Shown: positions 1-6,934 of the stretch, one piece after another
Position numbering within the stretch: position 1 is the first letter of the stretch
How the letters are laid out: each line of letters opens with the position of its first letter
Origin: Hyphomicrobiales bacterium
GTDB lineage: Bacteria > Pseudomonadota > Alphaproteobacteria > Micropepsales > Micropepsaceae
Assembly: GCA_017849395.1 (NCBI GenBank)
Contig: JAFIHO010000238.1
Location: forward strand, 1-9,369
DNA: 9,369 bases
Reading direction: 5' to 3'
Notes under the pieces: model-generated
Told to the model about the DNA's origin: nothing
The model's database searches: none
Seen by the model: the letters and a program-made list of their open reading frames with translations, nothing else
Program-made: the position numbers and the translations under genes

Positions 1-853
1 GAACCATTGCCGCGATGGAGAAGGGCAGGGCGATTCTGGCCCATAATTCCTGCTTGTAGCGCAGCGATTCCTGCCCGCGCCGCTCCAGATCGCGCACATA
101 ACCATACAGCGCGATTGGCGGTATGCTTTCCGGCGGCAATGTCAGCAATTGCGCCTGTTGCGGCGGAAGGAAGGAGCGCCAGACAAGCGTCGGAAAGGTC
201 TCGGTGCGCAACTGGTTCACCGACATGGGCGTCTTGCGGGTCACATTGTAAAGCGTCCAGTCGCGGTCATGCAGGTCGCCACGATCGGCATGGATGTAGC
301 TGGTCAGCGACCCGTCCTCCGCAAAGGCATAGATGCTGATATCGGTGGGAATATTCCCGTTCCGGAATCGCTCCACATTCAGATATTGCCGGTCGCGCTG
401 CGCCCAGAAATTGCTGCCGCTGCGCGCCGGGGCGGTATCCGCCAATGCGGCGGTACGATGACCAATCGCATATTGCTGCGCATGCGGAACGACGAACTGC
501 GCCAGCAGGAACAGCACAAAGACCAGTCCCCCGGCCAGTTTCAGCACCGCGCCGACAATGCGCGCTTCCGACATGCCCAGCGCGCGAAGCGCGGTGATCT
601 CGCTGGTGCGCGCCAGTCCGCCCAGCGCCAGCAGATTGCCGAGCAGGATGGCGGCGGGCGCGACCTGCAGGATGCGCGCCGGTATGGTCATGACCGTAAA
701 CACCAGCGCGTCCACCAGGCGATAGCGGCCCTGGCCGACAAAGGTCAATTGCTCCACGAACTCCAGCAGGCTGAACAGCGCGGCAAGTCCCGCGCCGGCC
801 GTCAGCAGGCTGCGCAACACGGCGCCCGCGATATACCTGTCCAGCCGGTTCAT
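1..853 (-). CDS. lptG: LptG-family LPS/lipid exporter permease, C-terminus beyond window
   Basis: I translated this frame directly from the complement; it opens at ATG 853-851 and stays open to the left edge (284 codons). It reads as a YjgP/YjgQ (LptF/LptG) permease: a short cytoplasmic N-terminus (MNRLDRYIAGAVLRSL), a first membrane helix at about residues 12-34, further helices at about 50-75 and 100-122, and the start of a periplasmic beta-jellyroll domain after about residue 125. The segment LARTSEITALRALGMS (about 80-95) is the cytoplasmic coupling region that contacts the ATPase LptB in this family. In known systems LptB2FG extracts LPS from the inner membrane and passes it to LptC-LptA. 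The start overlaps the lptF stop as ATGA, so translation is probably coupled. The last membrane helices lie outside the window. LptG rather than LptF is chosen because it is second in the usual lptF-lptG order. Confidence 0.88.
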   Translation of the reverse strand, partial: MNRLDRYIAGAVLRSLLTAGAGLAALFSLLEFVEQLTFVGQGRYRLVDALVFTVMTIPARILQVAPAAILLGNLLALGGLARTSEITALRALGMSEARIVGAVLKLAGGLVFVLFLLAQFVVPHAQQYAIGHRTAALADTAPARSGSNFWAQRDRQYLNVERFRNGNIPTDISIYAFAEDGSLTSYIHADRGDLHDRDWTLYNVTRKTPMSVNQLRTETFPTLVWRSFLPPQQAQLLTLPPESIPPIALYGYVRDLERRGQESLRYKQELWARIALPFSIAAMV

Positions 854-1956
854 GGACTGACGGATTGCAATGCGTGCGCGCGCCGCGCGAACCAGATGCG
901 GATATCGGGCGCCAGAAGCGCCGCCGCCAATGTCAGCGCGAGCAGGCTGGGCGCCCACCACAGGCCGGGCAGGGGCGGCACTGTGCCGTGCTGCACCCAT
1001 GTCCTGGCGGTCATGGAGAGCAGGTAATAACCCGAATAGACCAGAATGGCCGTACCCATGCGGGCATAACGGTTCTGGCGCGGACGTGACCGGCTGAGCG
1101 GAACCGCCAGCATGCCCAGCAGCAGCGTCGAAATCGGATTGGAGAAACGCCACTGCAGTTCCGCCACATCCTCCGGCGCGCGGGATGTGAGCAGATGGCC
1201 AGTCGAAGCCGATGCCGATTTATACTGCAGGGGATCGAGCGCCTGGTTGTTGGGATTGAGCACGATGCCATCCACCGACAGCATCCGGTCGCCGCGCCCG
1301 GGGCCTTTCGCCAGGTCATAGATGCGCGCTCCGGCCAGATAGACATTGCTGCCTTCCTCGCCCGGCTTGTGCATCTGATAGGCGAGGCGCGCGTAAATCA
1401 CTTCGGTATGATCGCCCCGATTGAGCCGGACAAAAATATCGCGCGCGGGGGCATCGGGATTGTCCCGGTGCGTCAGATGAATCACGCGGTCGCCATTCTC
1501 TCCGATATAAAAGGTCCCCGCCTCCATCGCCCGCATGTTCAACAGGCCTTCGGCGCGATGGATGGTTTCGTGCGTGGTCCGATAGGCCCAGGGCCGCGCG
1601 AACAGCGAAAGTCCCGCGACCAGCACCGCCAGGGTGCCAGCCAGCATCACCACCGCCGCCATCACCCGCGCCGGGGTTACCCGCAGGGCGAACATCGCGG
1701 TCATTTCGGAATCGCTGTTCAGCCGCCCGAACGCCAATACCACTGCAATGTAAAGGGATATGGGAATCAGCACCTCAAGGGCGATCAGCACCTTCAGCCC
1801 GATCAGGATGGCGATGGCCTCGGTGGGCAAAAGGCCGTTCACGGCATCCGCCAGAAAGCCCGCGGCGCTGTAACTGCCGAACAATGTCGCCAGAATGGCA
1901 AGCGTCACCACCAGCGGCCTGGCAATCTCGCCTATCAGATAGCGAGTTATGATCAC
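850..1956 (-). CDS. lptF: LptF-family LPS/lipid exporter permease
   Basis: This 368-residue YjgP/YjgQ permease is the usual size for LptF. N-terminal helices lie at about residues 14-34, 46-76 and 96-120. The coupling-helix motif GRLNSDSEM is at 77-85. A periplasmic jellyroll of about 150 residues follows, with phrases such as EAGTFYIGENGDRVIHL, and then three C-terminal helices (ISTLLLGMLAVPLSR; GTAILVYSGYYLLSMTA; WWAPSLLALTLAAALL). The frame is open upstream to an ATG at 2085, but that stretch is Arg/Pro/Gly-rich and unlike the family. I place the start at GTG 1956-1954, where the protein begins with the typical short helix (V)IITRYLIGEIARP; an AGGG lies 2 bases before it and a GGATGG about 15 bases before. 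lptG follows with a 4-base overlap. With LptG and LptB the protein should form an inner-membrane lipid extractor. Whether it carries LPS or, given the adjacent spt, a sphingolipid cannot be told from the sequence. Confidence 0.92.
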   Translation of the reverse strand: MIITRYLIGEIARPLVVTLAILATLFGSYSAAGFLADAVNGLLPTEAIAILIGLKVLIALEVLIPISLYIAVVLAFGRLNSDSEMTAMFALRVTPARVMAAVVMLAGTLAVLVAGLSLFARPWAYRTTHETIHRAEGLLNMRAMEAGTFYIGENGDRVIHLTHRDNPDAPARDIFVRLNRGDHTEVIYARLAYQMHKPGEEGSNVYLAGARIYDLAKGPGRGDRMLSVDGIVLNPNNQALDPLQYKSASASTGHLLTSRAPEDVAELQWRFSNPISTLLLGMLAVPLSRSRPRQNRYARMGTAILVYSGYYLLSMTARTWVQHGTVPPLPGLWWAPSLLALTLAAALLAPDIRIWFARRAHALQSVSP

Positions 1957-1990
1957 GGCCCTGTATGCTCCATCCCTGTCCCCGGCCCAT

Positions 1991-2013
1991 CCCCGGGCGG
2001 CATTGTGCCGGGG
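1991..2013. repeat. GC-rich inverted repeat upstream of lptF
   Basis: CCCCGG at 1991-1996 and CCGGGG at 2008-2013 form a 6-bp stem with an 11-base loop; another CCGGGG follows at 2023-2028. It lies in the 231-base divergent gap between lptF and the acyl carrier protein gene, 35 bases before the lptF start, so it would sit in the lptF leader. No T-run follows. It could be a leader hairpin or chance in GC-rich DNA. Confidence 0.3.
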
Positions 2014-2092
2014 CTGGCTGTTCCGGGGCAAGCCTTTCCGGCGCCCGGAACACGGCGGTCGGCCTTGTGGACAGCGGCCTTCCATGCCGTAC

Positions 2093-2122
2093 TTGTGGTA
2101 GGCCCGATCCAGCCTCTATAAC
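2093..2122 (+). promoter_or_regulatory. Candidate sigma70-type promoter for acp-spt
   Basis: TTGTGG at 2093-2098 and TATAAC at 2117-2122 are separated by 18 bases. This resembles the vegetative -35/-10 elements and is the only AT-rich -10-like block in the gap. Transcription would begin near 2129, giving a leader of about 60 bases before the ATG at 2188. The heptamer CTTGTGG also occurs at 2064-2070. The call rests only on consensus match and position. Confidence 0.45.
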
Positions 2123-2187
2123 CGTCCCGAAATCTCCTGGCTGCGGCCTCAACGGACCGGCCTGCTGTCGAAGGGCGCGGCATAATC

Positions 2188-2439
2188 ATGAATACGTCCG
2201 TTACGGACATACACGAGACGGTTTTCGGGATGTTGCGCGCGAAGCTCGAAAAGCCCATCGCGCTGACGGACGATACCCATATCGTCAACGAGCTGGGGCT
2301 GGATTCCGTGGCGGTGATGGATTTCGTGATGGAGATCGAGGACCGGCTGGACATATCGGTTCCGCTCGACCGCATCGCGGAGGTCGAGACCCTGGGCGAC
2401 CTTGTTGCCACCGTTCGCGCCCTCAAGGGCGTGCAATAG
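2188..2439 (+). CDS. Acyl carrier protein dedicated to sphingolipid synthesis (likely)
   Basis: This 83-residue protein has the acyl carrier protein fold signature. The phosphopantetheine attachment site is ELGLDSVAVMDF with Ser40, and the acidic recognition helix II follows (DFVMEIEDRLDISVP). GAAGGG at 2170-2175 lies 12 bases before the ATG. The stop is only 3 bases before the spt start, so the two form an operon. In Sphingomonas and Caulobacter an ACP gene sits beside serine palmitoyltransferase and is thought to supply the acyl thioester that SPT condenses with L-serine. The same role is inferred here from adjacency and from the fact that this is not the usual fatty-acid-synthesis ACP context (no fabD, fabG or fabF nearby). 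Ser40 would need a holo-ACP synthase encoded elsewhere. Confidence 0.9.
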   Translation: MNTSVTDIHETVFGMLRAKLEKPIALTDDTHIVNELGLDSVAVMDFVMEIEDRLDISVPLDRIAEVETLGDLVATVRALKGVQ

Positions 2440-2442
2440 CCC

Positions 2443-3660
2443 ATGGCGTTACTCGATAAATTCGCGGCGCTGGCGGCCCAGTATGGGAAGCTTGAGACTG
2501 CGGGCGCCAATCCCTTCAATGTGGCGTTCGACGAGGTTCTTTCCCCCGTCGAAGCGCGCATCGGCGGGCGCTCCATCCTGCTCCTGGGCACGAACAATTA
2601 TCTCGGCCTCACCTACGATCCGGCGGTGATCGACGCGGCGGTGCAGGCGACCCAACATCTGGGCACCGGCACAACCGGCTCACGCATCGCCAATGGCAGC
2701 TATGCGGGGCACCGCAAGCTGGAACAGGCGCTTGCCGACTTTTATGGCCGCCGTCACGCCATGGTGTTTTCGACCGGCTATCAGGCCAACCTGGGCATTC
2801 TCTCCGCGCTGGCGGGCAAGACCGATTATCTGATCCTGGACGCCGACTCCCACGCCAGCATCTATGACGGCAGCCATCTGGGTTCTGCCCAGATCATCCG
2901 CTTCCGTCACAACGACCCCGACGATCTCGACAAGCGCCTGGGGCGTCTGGCCGGAACGCCGGGCGACAAGATCGTGGTGGTGGAAGGCATTTATTCGATG
3001 CTGGGCGATTCCGCCCCCCTTCGGGACTTCGCCCAGGTGAAACGTGCGCATGGTGCCTATCTGCTGGTGGATGAAGCGCATTCGCTGGGCGTGCTGGGCG
3101 AGACGGGCCGCGGCCTGACCGAGGCGGCGGGCGTGGAAGTCGACGCGGATTTCATCGTCGGCACCTTCTCCAAAAGCCTGGGCGGCGTGGGCGGCTTCTG
3201 CGTCAGCGACATGCCGGGCTTCGACATCCTGCGGGTCGTGAGCCGTCCCTACATGTTCACCGCGTCGCTGCCGCCATCCATCATCGCCGCCGCGACGGAA
3301 GCGCTGCATCAGATTCGCCTACGCCCCCAGCTTCGCCATCAGCTGATCCACAATGCCGAACGCTTCTATGCGGGCCTCTCAGCGCTGGGTTTCGAGCTGG
3401 GGCCGGAGCCGAGCCCCGTCGTGTCCTCCATCATGCCGGACCCGCAAACCGCCTTCGCCTTCTGGAGCAATCTGCTGGAAGCGGGGCTCTACACCAATGT
3501 CAGCCTGCCGCCCGCTACGCCGCGCAGCCTGGCCCTGCTGCGCTCCAGCGTCAGCGCGGCGCATTCGACGGCGCAGATCGACCTGGCGCTGGACATCTTT
3601 GCCACGGTGGGACGGCAGATGGGCCTCATCCCCGCCGCACGGCGTGCCGCACAGGCCTGA
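2443..3660 (+). CDS. spt: Serine palmitoyltransferase (PLP-dependent alpha-oxoamine synthase)
   Basis: This 405-residue fold-type I PLP enzyme would condense L-serine with a long-chain acyl thioester to give 3-ketosphinganine, the first step of sphingolipid synthesis. The Schiff-base lysine is K244 in VGTFSKSLGGVGGF. The ring-stacking histidine is H137 in LDADSHASIYDG, D210 and H213 are in LLVDEAHSLG, and the substrate-carboxylate arginine is probably R367 in ALLRSSV. Long stretches match the Sphingomonas paucimobilis enzyme as I recall it, for example RFRHN, DLDKRLGRL, EGxYSMLGD and YxFTASLPPS. It is about 15 residues shorter than that protein, mainly at the N-terminus. BioF, KBL and 5-aminolevulinate synthase belong to the same family, but the ACP immediately upstream and the SPT-specific segments favour SPT. 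An AAGGG inside the acp end (2425-2429) can serve as its ribosome binding site. In other species the protein is a soluble cytoplasmic homodimer. Confidence 0.93.
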   Translation: MALLDKFAALAAQYGKLETAGANPFNVAFDEVLSPVEARIGGRSILLLGTNNYLGLTYDPAVIDAAVQATQHLGTGTTGSRIANGSYAGHRKLEQALADFYGRRHAMVFSTGYQANLGILSALAGKTDYLILDADSHASIYDGSHLGSAQIIRFRHNDPDDLDKRLGRLAGTPGDKIVVVEGIYSMLGDSAPLRDFAQVKRAHGAYLLVDEAHSLGVLGETGRGLTEAAGVEVDADFIVGTFSKSLGGVGGFCVSDMPGFDILRVVSRPYMFTASLPPSIIAAATEALHQIRLRPQLRHQLIHNAERFYAGLSALGFELGPEPSPVVSSIMPDPQTAFAFWSNLLEAGLYTNVSLPPATPRSLALLRSSVSAAHSTAQIDLALDIFATVGRQMGLIPAARRAAQA

Positions 3661-3666
3661 CGCGCC

Positions 3667-4152
3667 TCACCAGTACTTCATCTGAACCTTGACCAGATTG
3701 TCGCCGACCTGGACGGGGATGCGCACCTGACCCAGCTTGGGCGGTACGATATAGAGTTTGGGATCGCGCGAAAACCCCCAGCCCTCGGCGGGAATGCCCA
3801 GGGCGGTGGTGTCGAAATGCTGATTGTTATTTTCGTCATGCTGCATTGCCACGGCGTAATAGCCCGCCTTGGGCAGGACAAAGCAGGCGCGGATGAGGGG
3901 TAGCGTGACCGGCAGGATCTGACGCGCCACCTTCCATTTGCCATCCAGGAAATGCTCCGCATCGTCGGGATAGATGGTGATGGTGACATTGCCGTTGGTA
4001 TTGCGCATGCCGCGCACCTCGACCTTCAGCCGCACCTGGGCCGGATCGGACTCGTTGCAATTGTCGAGCGCCTGGGCGCTCGCGCCTCCGCCCGCCAACA
4101 GCAATCCTGTCAGCAGAATGGCCGCCCGCACGCCATGGGATCGCGATATCAT
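3667..4152 (-). CDS. Secreted DUF2141 family protein
   Basis: The 161-residue protein starts at ATG 4152-4150, preceded by AGGCGGA. The frame runs 18 codons further upstream, but the chosen start puts a classical Sec signal peptide at the N-terminus (hydrophobic AILLTGLLLAGG, cleavage near ASAQA-LD). The mature domain matches DUF2141: a beta-rich body and the family hallmark around AMQHDENNNQHFD followed by LGIPAEGWGFS. The Asp/Asn-rich loop resembles a metal-binding loop. Two cysteines (NCNES and RACFVLP) could form a disulfide. It should be periplasmic or exported; no biochemical function is established for the family that I can name. It lies 66 bases downstream of the flippase on the same strand and is probably co-transcribed with it. 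Its stop is 6 bases from the spt stop on the other strand. Confidence 0.87.
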   Translation of the reverse strand: MISRSHGVRAAILLTGLLLAGGGASAQALDNCNESDPAQVRLKVEVRGMRNTNGNVTITIYPDDAEHFLDGKWKVARQILPVTLPLIRACFVLPKAGYYAVAMQHDENNNQHFDTTALGIPAEGWGFSRDPKLYIVPPKLGQVRIPVQVGDNLVKVQMKYW

Positions 4153-4218
4153 GGTCCGCCTGTCATCTTGCCGGACCTGTGTACGATCCCGCCGCGGAAG
4201 CGGCAAGCGCGCCTGCCG

Positions 4219-5655
4219 TCATGCCGAAACCTGCACCGCACGGCGCGACCACAGATACTGCCCGCCATAGGTGGCCAGCGTCGCGCCCGCCACGATGAAG
4301 GCCGCGATATGCGCCTCGTCGCCCGCCATCGCTTGCGCCCCCTTCACCACGATCAGCAGGCCGGCAATCCCCGCCAGCGGCACGATGAAGGCCTGTAGCA
4401 GCCGATACAGCTGCATGTCCCAATGCTGTTTCACATAAAGAACCGCCCACAGCATCAGCGGCGGATAGACCAGCAGCCACACCAGCGACGCGGCGGTGAT
4501 GCCGAACGGGGCCGGGAAGATCAGGCATGTCGCAAGAACGCCGCCGCTGAGCAGCAACAGCGTCAGGCCCGAAAGCCGTGCGGCCATGCCGGGCCGTCCC
4601 GATCCGATCAGCACGGGCATCAGCAACTGCATCGTCACCCGCAGCAACGCCGCTATCGCCAGAATCTTCAGCGGCAGCGCCGCGGCGGCATAGGAGTGCC
4701 CGTCACTGTCGCGCAGCAAATGCATCAACGGATCGGCGGCCAGCACCAGACCGGCGGTCAGCGGCGCCACCAGGCTTACAACCCGCCCCAGCGACCAGGA
4801 CAGCGCCTCCGCCAGTTTTTCTTTCGCCGCCGCCACACGCGCGAAAACCGGCAGGGCCGTGCGATGGATCAGGGTGCTGACCGCCATGGCGGGCTCCATC
4901 GCCAGGTCGAACGCGACGCGATAGATCGCCAGCGGCGCCGCGCCATAGAACCATCCGATCAGCAGGAAATCGATATTCTTGAAGATCTGCTCGAACAGGG
5001 TGGAACTGGCCGAACGCGTGCCGAACCGCGCCAGCGGACGGATCGCGCGCCAGTCGAAACAGAGCGAGGGCCGGAACGGCGACGCGATCCACGCGCCGAC
5101 CGCTATCATGATCCCCTGGGCGGCATAGGCCACCACAAGCGACCAGGTACCCGCGCCCGCGATCGCCAGCCCCGCCCGGGTCGTCGCACTGACAAACGAC
5201 GCCGTGACATTGATCAAGGCGATGCGCTCATAGGCCAGGCTCCGGTTCAGCATCGCCATCGGCACCACGGCCAGCGCGGTCAGCGGCTGCTTGGCCGCGA
5301 CCAGCAACAGATAACCTGCCATTCCGGCTATGCCGAAAATTGCGGCCGCCAGCGGGGCGAAGGCCGCAGTCACCAGCGCAACCAGCAACGCCGTACCGAT
5401 ATTAAACCAGAAAACCGTATCGCGCTGCCGGGACGTTACATTCGACGCCTGCACCAGCGCATCGCCCGTGCCCAATCCATCCAGCGCATCGATCATGGCG
5501 GCGAACGCAACCACCAGCGCCGCGATGCCCACCTGTTCCTTGGTCAGATACAGAAGAACGATCAGGATGCAGCACAGGTCGATGACCCGCGCGACGGCGG
5601 CAGCGCCGCCCAGCCAGTTGAAGCCACGGTCCAGGTGGCGGCGATATTCTTCCAT
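4219..5655 (-). CDS. Oligosaccharide flippase family protein (Wzx/PST type)
   Basis: This 478-residue, very hydrophobic protein of the MOP (polysaccharide/oligosaccharide exporter) superfamily has about 12-14 predicted membrane helices. After a charged N-terminus (MEEYRRHLDRGFNWLGG) come helices and loops typical of the family: GLGTGDALVQASNVT after TM2, then LARFGTRSASSTLFEQIFKN with a following NIDFLLIGWFYGAAPLAIY, the usual central repeat start of PST exporters. Such proteins flip undecaprenyl- or lipid-linked sugar intermediates across the inner membrane. The substrate cannot be read from the sequence. Next to the sphingolipid genes, a glycolipid or exopolysaccharide unit is plausible. 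The start at ATG 5655 has a weak upstream GGCAGGC. DUF2141 follows on the same strand. No glycosyltransferase lies within the window. Confidence 0.87.
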   Translation of the reverse strand: MEEYRRHLDRGFNWLGGAAAVARVIDLCCILIVLLYLTKEQVGIAALVVAFAAMIDALDGLGTGDALVQASNVTSRQRDTVFWFNIGTALLVALVTAAFAPLAAAIFGIAGMAGYLLLVAAKQPLTALAVVPMAMLNRSLAYERIALINVTASFVSATTRAGLAIAGAGTWSLVVAYAAQGIMIAVGAWIASPFRPSLCFDWRAIRPLARFGTRSASSTLFEQIFKNIDFLLIGWFYGAAPLAIYRVAFDLAMEPAMAVSTLIHRTALPVFARVAAAKEKLAEALSWSLGRVVSLVAPLTAGLVLAADPLMHLLRDSDGHSYAAAALPLKILAIAALLRVTMQLLMPVLIGSGRPGMAARLSGLTLLLLSGGVLATCLIFPAPFGITAASLVWLLVYPPLMLWAVLYVKQHWDMQLYRLLQAFIVPLAGIAGLLIVVKGAQAMAGDEAHIAAFIVAGATLATYGGQYLWSRRAVQVSA

Positions 5656-5761
5656 TTATGCCGTCAGCCTGCCGGTCCTTTCCCATATTTTGAGGCAGCG
5701 CCTGGACAACTGCAACCGGACCTCTGGAAATAGTGCCCTTCCACCCGGAATAGCGGTTGCG

Positions 5762-5781
5762 CGGATCGGGCCGGATCGGGC
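5762..5781. repeat. Perfect 10-bp tandem duplication in the flippase/PON divergent gap
   Basis: The 10-mer CGGATCGGGC occurs twice head to tail at 5762-5771 and 5772-5781. It lies in the 166-base gap between the divergent flippase and paraoxonase-like genes, about 40 bases before the latter's start. It could be a direct-repeat operator or simply a small slippage duplication. The only other signal I see in the gap is the ribosome binding site AAGGGGAG at 5805-5812. No convincing sigma70 promoter is visible. Confidence 0.5.
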
Positions 5782-5821
5782 CAAATCCCGCGCATAATAT
5801 CAGCAAGGGGAGCCGGAACGC

Positions 5822-6907
5822 ATGAAACGCTGTTTTGCCGCCAGCGGGGCGCTGCTCGCCATGTGCCTACCCGCCGCGGCCCAATCCTCCTCCGCCGCGC
5901 CGATGCCGTGCACCCCAGCCATGGGATTGAATTACGTCTGCAATCTGGGAAAGCCCGAAGATTTCCTGCTCATCCCCGGCACGAAATACATTCTCTATGG
6001 CGGCTCGGCGGGCAGCGGCGGCTGGGGCCTCATCGACACGCAAACCAAAACCGCGCGGCAGCTCGACCTCAGTCAGGTCAGGCCCGACCGGAAGACCTAT
6101 CCCGATTGTCCCGCCATGCCGGATACGAAGGTGCTGAACGCCCATGGCGTTGCGATCCGCCCCACGCGCACACCGGGGCTTTTCACATATTACACCGTCA
6201 CGCATGCGCCGTTCGAAAGCGTACAGGTCTTCGCCCTGGATGCGCGTGGCGCGCAACCGGCGCTGCACTGGACCGGCTGCGCCCGGGTGCCGGACAATCT
6301 GCGCGGCAACGGCGTCACCGCCGCGACGGATGGAACCATCTATCTCAATGTGCAGATGAAGAACGGCGCCACCCAGGCGGACTATTTCGTCGGCAAGATC
6401 ACGGGCGGTCTTTATCAATGGAAGCCCGCCGACAAGACCTGGCGCCTGATGCCCGGCACGGAACTGGCGGGCAACAACGGCATCGAAATCTCAAAGGACG
6501 AGAAGGAAATCTATCTCGCCGTTTCGGGCAGCCACTCCGTCGATATTTATTCACTGGCCGACACGTCCCGGCCGCTTCGGCGGGCGGAACTGAAATGGTT
6601 CAATGTCGACAACATCCACTGGAGCGGTGACCAGTTGCTCACGGCAGGTGTGATGGAGGACGAACCGGCCTGCAACGGAACGCGCAAGGAAATGGTCGAG
6701 AAGAAACTCGATCCCGCCTGTCATCGCGGCTGGGTGGTCGCGCGGCTCGATCCTGCCACCGCGACATATCGTGTGGTGGCTTATGGCCCGGCCATCGCGG
6801 AGTTCGGCGGCGTCTCAACGGCGCAGATCGTTGACGGCAATCTTTGGCTGACATCCAACCAGATGGATCGCGCGGCCTGGCTTCCCTTGCCCGGCGTCAG
6901 GCACTGA
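5822..6907 (+). CDS. Secreted paraoxonase/arylesterase-like lactonase (six-bladed beta-propeller)
   Basis: The 361-residue protein begins with a Sec signal peptide (MKRCFAASGALLAMCLPAAA, cleavage near AAA-QS), so it is periplasmic or secreted. The body aligns by motif with PON/SMP-30-like calcium beta-propellers. The catalytic-calcium ligands of human PON1 (E53, N168, N224, D269, N270) have counterparts in KPEDFLLIPG (E46), LRGNGVTAATDG (N163), AGNNGIEISKD (N219) and NVDNIHWSG (D263, N264). The PON His115-His134 dyad corresponds to H108 in LNAHGVAIRP and H128 in TVTHAPFESVQVF. PONs hydrolyse lactones and aryl esters, so a lactone (possibly an acyl-homoserine lactone) is a reasonable substrate, but the natural one is unknown. 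A strong AAGGGGAG lies 9 bases before the ATG. It diverges from the flippase and has no close operon partner. A simpler SMP-30 or strictosidine-synthase-like label is the alternative. Confidence 0.82.
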   Translation: MKRCFAASGALLAMCLPAAAQSSSAAPMPCTPAMGLNYVCNLGKPEDFLLIPGTKYILYGGSAGSGGWGLIDTQTKTARQLDLSQVRPDRKTYPDCPAMPDTKVLNAHGVAIRPTRTPGLFTYYTVTHAPFESVQVFALDARGAQPALHWTGCARVPDNLRGNGVTAATDGTIYLNVQMKNGATQADYFVGKITGGLYQWKPADKTWRLMPGTELAGNNGIEISKDEKEIYLAVSGSHSVDIYSLADTSRPLRRAELKWFNVDNIHWSGDQLLTAGVMEDEPACNGTRKEMVEKKLDPACHRGWVVARLDPATATYRVVAYGPAIAEFGGVSTAQIVDGNLWLTSNQMDRAAWLPLPGVRH

Positions 6908-6917
6908 ACGCAAAGCG

Positions 6918-6933
6918 CCCGCAGGGAAGCGGG
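6918..6933. terminator. Weak hairpin between convergent genes
   Basis: CCCGC at 6918-6922 pairs with GCGGG at 6929-6933 over a 6-base loop. It lies in the 27-base gap between the convergent PON-like gene and the small minus-strand gene, where a shared terminator would be expected. There is no T-run on either strand, so it is at best a weak or Rho-assisted end. Confidence 0.3.
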
Positions 6934-6934
6934 A

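Noticed and set aside
1957..2085. N-terminal extension of lptF to the ATG at 2085
   Set aside because: The 43 extra residues are Arg/Pro/Gly-rich, precede the normal LptF N-terminus and overlap the divergent regulatory gap; GTG 1956 gives the family length.
149..2121. Plus-strand long frames at 149-1027 and 1195-2121
   Set aside because: They are antisense to lptG and lptF, whose translations show clear family motifs; the plus frames have low-complexity Arg/Gln/His composition.
2443..3660. 5-aminolevulinate synthase or BioF/KBL identity for the PLP enzyme, considered because of the heme genes nearby
   Set aside because: The immediately upstream ACP and the SPT-like segments (RFRHN, DLDKRLGRL, YSMLGD, FTASLPPS) fit serine palmitoyltransferase better, and the heme remnants are 4 kb away.
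4423..5733. Plus-strand open frame of 436 codons
   Set aside because: It is antisense to the flippase gene and extremely rich in Gln, Arg and His with no motif, as expected from the complement of a GC-rich membrane protein gene.
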